11,105 nucleotides of DNA, taken from the NCBI GenBank assembly GCA_030428745.1, contig JAUIEG010000044.1, positions 1 through 11,105 of the forward strand. Direction: 5' to 3'. Each line of letters opens with the position of its first letter. Within the stretch, counting starts at the first letter, position 1. Source of the DNA: Alphaproteobacteria bacterium (lineage in GTDB: Bacteria > Pseudomonadota > Alphaproteobacteria > Caulobacterales > Parvularculaceae). The position numbers were made by a program, and so were the translations under genes. Under the pieces are notes generated by a model. The model saw nothing but the letters and a program-made list of their open reading frames with translations, ran no database searches and was not told the origin of the DNA. Shown here one piece after another: positions 7,602 through 11,105 of the stretch.

Positions 7602-7649
7602 GTATGAGGTCGAACTCAGGCCGCCTCGCCCCACAACCGGCTGACGGCC

Positions 7650-7814
7650 CTACAGGATCATGAAAAGGCAGGCCGGCGCTGGTTTGGTCTCACATTGCGC
7701 CGCCGATTTCGCCGCCGCCGGCTCATAGCCGATCGCGATGGCGAGCGCGATAAACGCCGCAGCGGCGAGAGCAATCATCACGAGCCCTTTCGCAATTATC
7801 GCAAACATGGTCAT
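7650..7814 (-). CDS. Small single-pass membrane protein at the end of the psp operon (54 residues)
   Basis: Not a family I recognise. 54 residues beginning MTMFAIIAKGLVMIAL. Residues 10-29 form a strongly hydrophobic Ala/Ile/Leu segment with one Lys (K9) on the N-side, then GYEP and a short tail containing two cysteines (C41, C49) and several prolines, ending in a hydrophobic tetrad. It could be a single-pass inner-membrane protein or an uncleaved signal-like anchor. The start at 7814 is chosen because AAGGAGA lies 6-7 bases upstream, an excellent ribosome site; the frame is open to 7877 but that extension lacks one. It is the last same-strand gene after pspC, 100 bases downstream with two small hairpins between. 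Its position recalls pspD in enterobacteria, but I cannot show homology. Confidence 0.7.
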   Translation of the reverse strand: MTMFAIIAKGLVMIALAAAAFIALAIAIGYEPAAAKSAAQCETKPAPACLFMIL

Positions 7815-7884
7815 GTCTCTCTCCTTGTCCGTGCAATGAAGATGCACGTTCCCCGTCTCCGCCCGCAGCACGGGCATCTTTCTT

Positions 7885-7911
7885 AACTGAAGTCGTTCAG
7901 TTGGCTTTTTT
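7885..7911 (+). terminator. Hairpin plus T6, terminator-like only on the plus strand
   Basis: AACTGAA (7885-7891), loop GTCG, TTCAGTT (7896-7902), then GGC and TTTTTT (7906-7911). On the plus strand this looks like an intrinsic terminator with a weak AT-rich stem, but no plus-strand gene ends nearby. On the minus strand it falls between pspC and the 54-residue gene and has no U-run after it. A second hairpin (GCCCG 7861-7865 / CGGGC 7871-7875) follows in the minus-strand message. Confidence 0.35.
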
Positions 7912-7914
7912 GGT

Positions 7915-8388
7915 TCAGGCGCCGCGTTCGAGGTCGTTAAACGCTTTTCTCAGGCCGTACTCGCTTGACGTCACCGCATATTCAAGATCGGCGATGCGTG
8001 CGTCGAGCGCCCGGAACCGGTGTTTCAATTCAGAAAACGTCGCTTTGGGCCGCGTCGAAAAAGTGCGCCAGAAGCGTTCTGACTCTTCGTCGCGGAAGTC
8101 CGTTTGCGGCGGCAAATCGGTGTCAGCTTTCATAAACACCGCCGCAGCGAGATAGGCGATCGCCGGCATCGGAAAGAAGAACACGGTTGCGAGGATTGAG
8201 ATGATCCGCACCCACTTCAAATTCCATCCGAAATACTCGGCGAAACCTGCGCATACGCCCGCAATCTTTCCGCGCCGCGTATTCCTCCGCAGACGGTGGA
8301 AATTCGGGCCCGGCCCAGGCTGACCGGCGCGATAGGCGTAGCTGTCACGATCGCGCCAGTGATGATGATGGTGATGATGTTCAGGCAT
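7915..8388 (-). CDS. pspC: Phage shock protein C, envelope stress membrane sensor
   Basis: 157 residues. PspC signals membrane stress together with PspB and relieves PspA inhibition of PspF; inner membrane. Seen: an N-terminal tail with seven consecutive His (residues 4-10), then the PspC domain RRNTRRGKIAGVCAGFAEYF (about 34-53) leading to a transmembrane segment (about 60-86, with FFFPMPAIAYLAAAVF). The C-terminal region (110-157) ends in a coiled coil plus AVTSSEYGLRKAFNDL, which parallels the VTSD..LR..F end of E. coli PspC. The start at 8388 has GGAG 7 bases upstream and overlaps the end of pspB by 8 bases, indicating translational coupling; the longer open frame to 8511 only shadows pspB. 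The His run is natural, read from mixed CAT/CAC codons. Confidence 0.95.
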   Translation of the reverse strand: MPEHHHHHHHWRDRDSYAYRAGQPGPGPNFHRLRRNTRRGKIAGVCAGFAEYFGWNLKWVRIISILATVFFFPMPAIAYLAAAVFMKADTDLPPQTDFRDEESERFWRTFSTRPKATFSELKHRFRALDARIADLEYAVTSSEYGLRKAFNDLERGA

Positions 8389-8626
8389 GGGGACGCTCCG
8401 GATAATCCTTGCGCCAGTCTGGCGCTTCCTTGTCGAGGATGGTCTCAAGGGCGTCCACACGGCGCTCAAGACGCTGCGCGGTCTTCCAGAGATCATCCAC
8501 AAGCCGCTCATCGTCCGTAGAGATCGACTTCGTCTTTCTCAGTTCGGCCTGGTAGTGCATGAACACCGCAGGACAAGCGACAAAGATGATCGCTACGATT
8601 GCGACTGCCATAAATCCGTCTTCCAT
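8381..8626 (-). CDS. pspB: Phage shock protein B
   Basis: 81 residues, slightly longer than the usual 74-75. PspB is a small inner-membrane protein that partners PspC in the stress signal. Seen: one transmembrane helix (about 6-24, MAVAIVAIIFVACPAVFMHY) and a cytoplasmic coiled coil ending in the family motif RLERRVDALETILDKEAPDW (52-71), clearly parallel to RIQALESILDAEHPNWR of E. coli PspB. Start at 8626 with AAGGGG about 8 bases upstream. It begins 24 bases after the pspA stop codon and overlaps pspC by 8 bases, so it is an internal gene of the operon. Confidence 0.95.
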   Translation of the reverse strand: MEDGFMAVAIVAIIFVACPAVFMHYQAELRKTKSISTDDERLVDDLWKTAQRLERRVDALETILDKEAPDWRKDYPERPHA

Positions 8627-8650
8627 GGGATCTGCCCCTTTGCCCTTGCC

Positions 8651-9334
8651 TTAATTTTGCCCTGATGTGGAGGTGCGGTTTGCGACCCTCTTTTTCAAGG
8701 CTTCGAGTTCGGCGTTCACTGCATCCTCCGCCTCAAGCTCAGCAAATTCATGCTCCAGCGTGCGCGGACGTCCGAGCGCCCAGCTTTCGGCTTCCGCCTC
8801 CAGCTCATCGATCCGGCGCTCATAGCGGTCGAATTTGGCAAGCGCCTCTTCGATACGGCCGTCATTGACCTGCCGGTTGATGCGGACGCTATCCGAGGCG
8901 GCGTGGCGGCGAATTTCGAGGGAGCGTTGCTTGGCGCGCGCCTCTTTCAGTTTCGCCTGAAGCCGCGAAAGATCGTCATTGGTCTTGTCGACAGTGCCGT
9001 CGATGGCCTTCAGCTCGCTTTCAAGCAGGCCAATCATCTCCTCAGCCTTGCGTTTGGCCGCCACGGCGCCGCGAGCAAGATCGTCACGGCCTTTGGCGAT
9101 GGCCAGTTCCGCTTTCGATTCCCACTCATTGGCGCGGCGTTCAAAGTCGTCCTTCTTGCGGGTGACTTCCTTACGGTCGGCCAGCGCCCGGGCCGCGTTA
9201 GAGCGGACCTCGACGAGAGTGTCTTCCATCTCCTGAATGATCAGACGCACGACCTTCTCCGGGTCTTCCGCCTTGTCGAGCATGGAATTGATGTTGGAAT
9301 TGATGATGTCGCTCAGTCGGGAAAAAACGCCCAT
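8651..9334 (-). CDS. pspA: Phage shock protein A, membrane-remodelling effector and PspF inhibitor
   Basis: 227 residues, close to the 222 of E. coli. PspA is a PspA/Vipp1/ESCRT-III family protein: it binds PspF to keep the operon off and, under stress, assembles on the inner membrane to limit proton leakage. Seen: amphipathic N-terminal helix MGVFSRLSDIINSNINSMLD (1-20), the conserved AEDPEKVVRLIIQEMEDTL (22-40), then long heptad-rich helices to about residue 185 including EARAKQRSLEIRRHAA (131-146) and RYERRIDELEAEAES (170-184), and an acidic C-terminal helix. Start at 9334 with AGGAG 8 bases upstream. This ribosome site overlaps the stop codon of the 42-residue gene upstream, which suggests coupled translation. 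No frame damage or odd composition. Confidence 0.97.
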   Translation of the reverse strand: MGVFSRLSDIINSNINSMLDKAEDPEKVVRLIIQEMEDTLVEVRSNAARALADRKEVTRKKDDFERRANEWESKAELAIAKGRDDLARGAVAAKRKAEEMIGLLESELKAIDGTVDKTNDDLSRLQAKLKEARAKQRSLEIRRHAASDSVRINRQVNDGRIEEALAKFDRYERRIDELEAEAESWALGRPRTLEHEFAELEAEDAVNAELEALKKRVANRTSTSGQN

Positions 9335-9345
9335 GGGTCGAACTC

Positions 9346-9474
9346 CTAAAAAATGATGCCGCCGAGAATGAAACCGAGGAAAAACGCGCCCCAGGCAAAG
9401 CCGGCGCGGCCGCGAAGGGCGTAATGCATACGGCTTTCCCAATCACGGTCTTCGTATCTTGAGTATCGGCTCAT
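9346..9474 (-). CDS. 42-residue membrane microprotein, first gene of the psp operon
   Basis: A short open frame from ATG at 9474 to TAG at 9346. The N-half is hydrophilic and aromatic/charged (MSRYSRYEDRDWESRMHY); the C-half (about 24-42) is one hydrophobic helix with regularly spaced glycines (G25, G29, G34, G38, G39: two GxxxG motifs) ending in IIF. AAGGAGA stands 9 bases before the start. The gene lies directly downstream of the sigma-54 promoter, with a leader of about 45 bases. Its TAG stop overlaps the AGGAG that serves pspA, 11 bases before the pspA ATG, so translation of the two is probably coupled. Positive residues before the helix suggest N-in topology. I do not recognise a family. 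A true gene is strongly suggested by its position, ribosome site and composition, but no homology evidence is available here. Confidence 0.7.
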   Translation of the reverse strand: MSRYSRYEDRDWESRMHYALRGRAGFAWGAFFLGFILGGIIF

Positions 9475-9528
9475 CTTGTCGGTCTCCTTAGCGGTTTGGG
9501 TTGTTGATTAACCCCGTCTGCCCCTTCT

Positions 9529-9548
9529 ATTGCGAAAGCCGTGCCAAG
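9529..9548 (-). promoter_or_regulatory. Sigma-54 promoter of the psp operon
   Basis: Read on the minus strand: TTGGCACG, then GCTT, then TCGCAAT. The GG (9545-9544) and GC (9533-9532) are separated by exactly 10 bases, as in the -24/-12 consensus TGGCACG-N4-TTGCW; only one -12 position differs. RNA should start near 9520, about 45 bases before the 42-residue gene. This fits the activator, PspF, being encoded divergently. Confidence 0.88.
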
Positions 9549-9631
9549 TTCGGACAGAAGCTGTAAGATGCTGTTTTTACTGGAATAATAATTTTCCGCG
9601 CCGGGTCCCGGTTGAATATTAAGGTGATAAT

Positions 9632-9647
9632 TACCAATATATTGGTA
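9632..9647. promoter_or_regulatory. 16-bp perfect palindrome between psp operon and pspF, candidate activator/operator site
   Basis: TACCAATATATTGGTA is a perfect palindrome in an AT-rich stretch. Its centre is about 120 bases upstream of the predicted sigma-54 start, a suitable distance for a PspF enhancer, and about 40 bases before the pspF start. It overlaps a TATTAT (9646-9651) that could be the pspF -10 box, so a bound protein could both activate psp and repress pspF, as in E. coli. The identity of the binding protein is inference. The remainder of 9475-9680 holds the sigma-54 promoter and a short CCGGG-T-CCCGG palindrome (9601-9611); I saw no convincing IHF site. Confidence 0.5.
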
Positions 9648-9680
9648 TTATTTCCCATTGATTAGCGGTATTTTTCACCT

Positions 9681-10694
9681 ATGGCGGCGCAACCATCACC
9701 CCCTGAACTCATCGGCCAGTCCCGCGCCTTTCTGGACGCCCTGGATCATGCCTCGCGTATCGCAGGGGTCGAGCGCTCCGTGCTGGTGATGGGCGAACGC
9801 GGCTCCGGCAAGGAGCTTCTGGCGGCGCGTATCCACTTCCTCTCAGGGCGCTGGGGCGGGCCGCTGGTGAAGGTCAATTGCGCCGCCATGAACGAGACGC
9901 TTTTGGAAAGCGAGCTTTTCGGCCATGAGGCCGGCGCCTTCACCGGGGCCACGAAACGCCACCAGGGACGGTTCGAACGCGCAGAAGGCGGCACCCTGTT
10001 CCTCGACGAGATTGCCTCAGCTTCCTTACGTGTTCAGGAGAAGCTGCTGCGCGTCATCGAATATGGCGAGTATGAGCGCATCGGCGGCGAAGAAACACGT
10101 ATCGCCGATGTCCGGATCATCGCCGCCGCCAATATCGATTTGCGGGTAAAAGCGGAAAATGGCGAATTCCGCGCCGACCTGCTCGACCGCCTCGCCTTCG
10201 ATGTGGTCGCGGCGCCGCCTTTGCGCAAACGTCAGGACGACATCATGCTTCTGGCCGCGCATTTCGCCAGCGCGGCGGCCGGCGAGTTAGGAATCCCTTT
10301 TCCCGGCTTTTCACCGGAAGCCGCCATGGCGTTGAAAAGCCACAGCTGGCCTGGAAACGTCCGTGAGCTGAAGAATGCGGCGGAACGGGCCGTCTTTCAC
10401 TGGGCGGAGCTTGATGGCGAAGGCCCCATTGACAATATCGTGCTCGATCCGTTCGAAGCTGCATTTGGACCGCTGGCTGAAAACCGTCACGAGCCGCTAA
10501 CGCTTGAACAACCAGCGCCCGCATCAGCTCCCGGCGCCCGCTATGACTTGCGTGACCATCTCAACGGCATAGAAAAAATGCTGGTTTCTGAAGCCCTCGC
10601 CGCCCATGGCGGCAGTCAGAAACAGGCCGCCGACGCGCTCTCCCTCACCTATGACCAGATGCGCGGCCTCGTGAGGAAACACGACCTGACCTGA
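9681..10694 (+). CDS. pspF: PspF, sigma-54 dependent transcriptional activator of the psp operon
   Basis: 337 residues. Bacterial enhancer-binding protein without an N-terminal sensor domain, as expected for PspF: the AAA+ domain begins almost at once. Seen: Walker A GERGSGKE (38-45), the sigma-54 contact loop GAFTGA (85-90), Walker B GTLFLDE (104-110), the arginine-finger region FRADLLDRLAF (163-173), sensor II WPGNVREL (223-230), and a Fis-type helix-turn-helix at the C-terminus (GGSQKQAADALSLTYDQMRG, about 310-329). W58 in the SGRWGGP segment aligns with W56 of E. coli PspF, the residue reported to contact PspA, so PspA inhibition is probably retained. The linker (about 255-290) is longer and Pro/Ala-rich. 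Start at 9681 fits the family, but no good ribosome site precedes it. Divergent from the operon it controls. Confidence 0.95.
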   Translation: MAAQPSPPELIGQSRAFLDALDHASRIAGVERSVLVMGERGSGKELLAARIHFLSGRWGGPLVKVNCAAMNETLLESELFGHEAGAFTGATKRHQGRFERAEGGTLFLDEIASASLRVQEKLLRVIEYGEYERIGGEETRIADVRIIAAANIDLRVKAENGEFRADLLDRLAFDVVAAPPLRKRQDDIMLLAAHFASAAAGELGIPFPGFSPEAAMALKSHSWPGNVRELKNAAERAVFHWAELDGEGPIDNIVLDPFEAAFGPLAENRHEPLTLEQPAPASAPGARYDLRDHLNGIEKMLVSEALAAHGGSQKQAADALSLTYDQMRGLVRKHDLT

Positions 10695-10707
10695 CTGTCG
10701 GCGTTGG

Positions 10708-11105
10708 CTACCCTTTTACTGGCGGATCATCCCGGAACCATCCGGTCACGGCGCGGCGCACGCCGCCGGCGAAACTCGACACCTGCGTAACGGTGTGCAG
10801 GTATTTGATGTCGAAAATGGTCAGCACGTTAAAGCGCGGCAGATACCCTTCGGTGACGTCCTGCTTTTCATTCAGGAATAACAAAAGCCCGCCCCAGTCA
10901 GGCTGCCAGTCTTTTGTCATCCCGAGAACATAAGCCGCGCGGCGCTCGCGATCGTCGCCCAGATCAAGATGGCGCGTCAGAAAATGCGACGGACTATAGG
11001 CGGTCGCATGCGCATCCGCCTTGGTGATCCGCTCAACACCGGTGACGCGCCGGCCGAGGCCAAGCCAGCTCGGACTGTTTACAAACTCAGTAATCGTATG
11101 GATTG
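10708..11105 (-). CDS. 2-oxoglutarate/Fe(II)-dependent dioxygenase (prolyl 4-hydroxylase-like), N-terminus beyond window
   Basis: The C-terminal 131 residues are present; the start lies past the right edge. Family signatures seen (numbering from the first full codon): the iron-binding H45-x-D47 in YSPSHFLTRHLDLG, the jelly-roll segment AAYVLGMTKDWQPDWGGLLLF (split across 57-76), the distal iron His103 in YLHTVTQV, and the 2-oxoglutarate-binding Arg at 116 or 117 in the RRAVTGWF block. This set is typical of the SM-20/prolyl 4-hydroxylase-like branch (COG3751), which hydroxylates protein side chains such as proline; the substrate is unknown here. The stop codon is 13 bases from the pspF stop, so the two genes converge with no room for a separate terminator hairpin. 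No functional link to the psp system is evident. Confidence 0.88.
   Translation of the reverse strand, partial: IHTITEFVNSPSWLGLGRRVTGVERITKADAHATAYSPSHFLTRHLDLGDDRERRAAYVLGMTKDWQPDWGGLLLFLNEKQDVTEGYLPRFNVLTIFDIKYLHTVTQVSSFAGGVRRAVTGWFRDDPPVKG

Noticed and set aside
8389..8511. Longer PspC start at 8511
   Set aside because: The added part only overlaps the pspB coding sequence out of frame; the start at 8388 has a ribosome site and the usual short overlap with pspB.
8750..9349. 199-codon plus-strand open frame
   Set aside because: Antisense to pspA across its whole length with no family features; shadow.
8651..10694. psp region as phage or mobile DNA
   Set aside because: Despite the name, phage shock proteins are chromosomal stress genes; no integrase, phage structural gene or attachment repeat is visible.

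Overview
The window reads as chromosomal DNA of an alphaproteobacterium. Evidence: moderately high GC; an AspRS of the alphaproteobacterial type (motif 2 read as RADRSAGEFYQLD, with the His of the non-discriminating class); an initiator tRNA with the A29-U41 anticodon-stem variant known from several alphaproteobacteria; and a short Ppx/GppA with a basic N-terminal tail. Genus cannot be fixed from the sequence; Caulobacterales/Parvularculales-like is only a guess. Most genes are housekeeping. No prophage, CRISPR array or transposase is visible.

Layout. (1) 1-2628, minus strand: aspS (2628-829), followed after 24 bases by an M14 cytosolic-type carboxypeptidase that starts at 804 and runs off the left edge. 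(2) 2629-2912: divergent intergenic region. (3) 2913-6162, plus strand: rnd (RNase D), then a 129-bp palindromic repeat with terminal inverted repeats (4082-4210), then a two-gene unit of an N-formylglutamate amidohydrolase-family protein and a GCS2/YbdK-type carboxylate-amine ligase. (4) 6336-6412: an initiator tRNA-Met gene, convergent with ppx/gppA (7527-6424, minus). (5) 9474-7650, minus strand: a phage-shock-protein operon. Its apparent order is an unlisted 42-residue membrane microprotein, pspA, pspB, pspC and a 54-residue single-pass membrane protein. It is preceded by a sigma-54 promoter with exact GG-N10-GC spacing. (6) 9681-10694, plus strand: pspF, the sigma-54 activator, divergent from the operon. 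(7) 11105-10708, minus strand: C-terminal part of a 2-oxoglutarate/Fe(II) dioxygenase, convergent with pspF.

How the genes work together. The clearest system is the Psp envelope-stress module. PspF activates the sigma-54 promoter of the psp operon; PspA holds PspF inactive (the PspA-contact Trp is conserved at W58) and also acts on membranes; PspB and PspC signal membrane stress. The two extra small membrane proteins that flank pspABC here are not part of the classical enterobacterial description and are the most interesting new material. PspC also begins with a natural run of seven histidines. The amidohydrolase/ligase pair is a plausible small-molecule amide pathway with unknown substrates. 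aspS and the initiator tRNA belong to translation, rnd to RNA processing.
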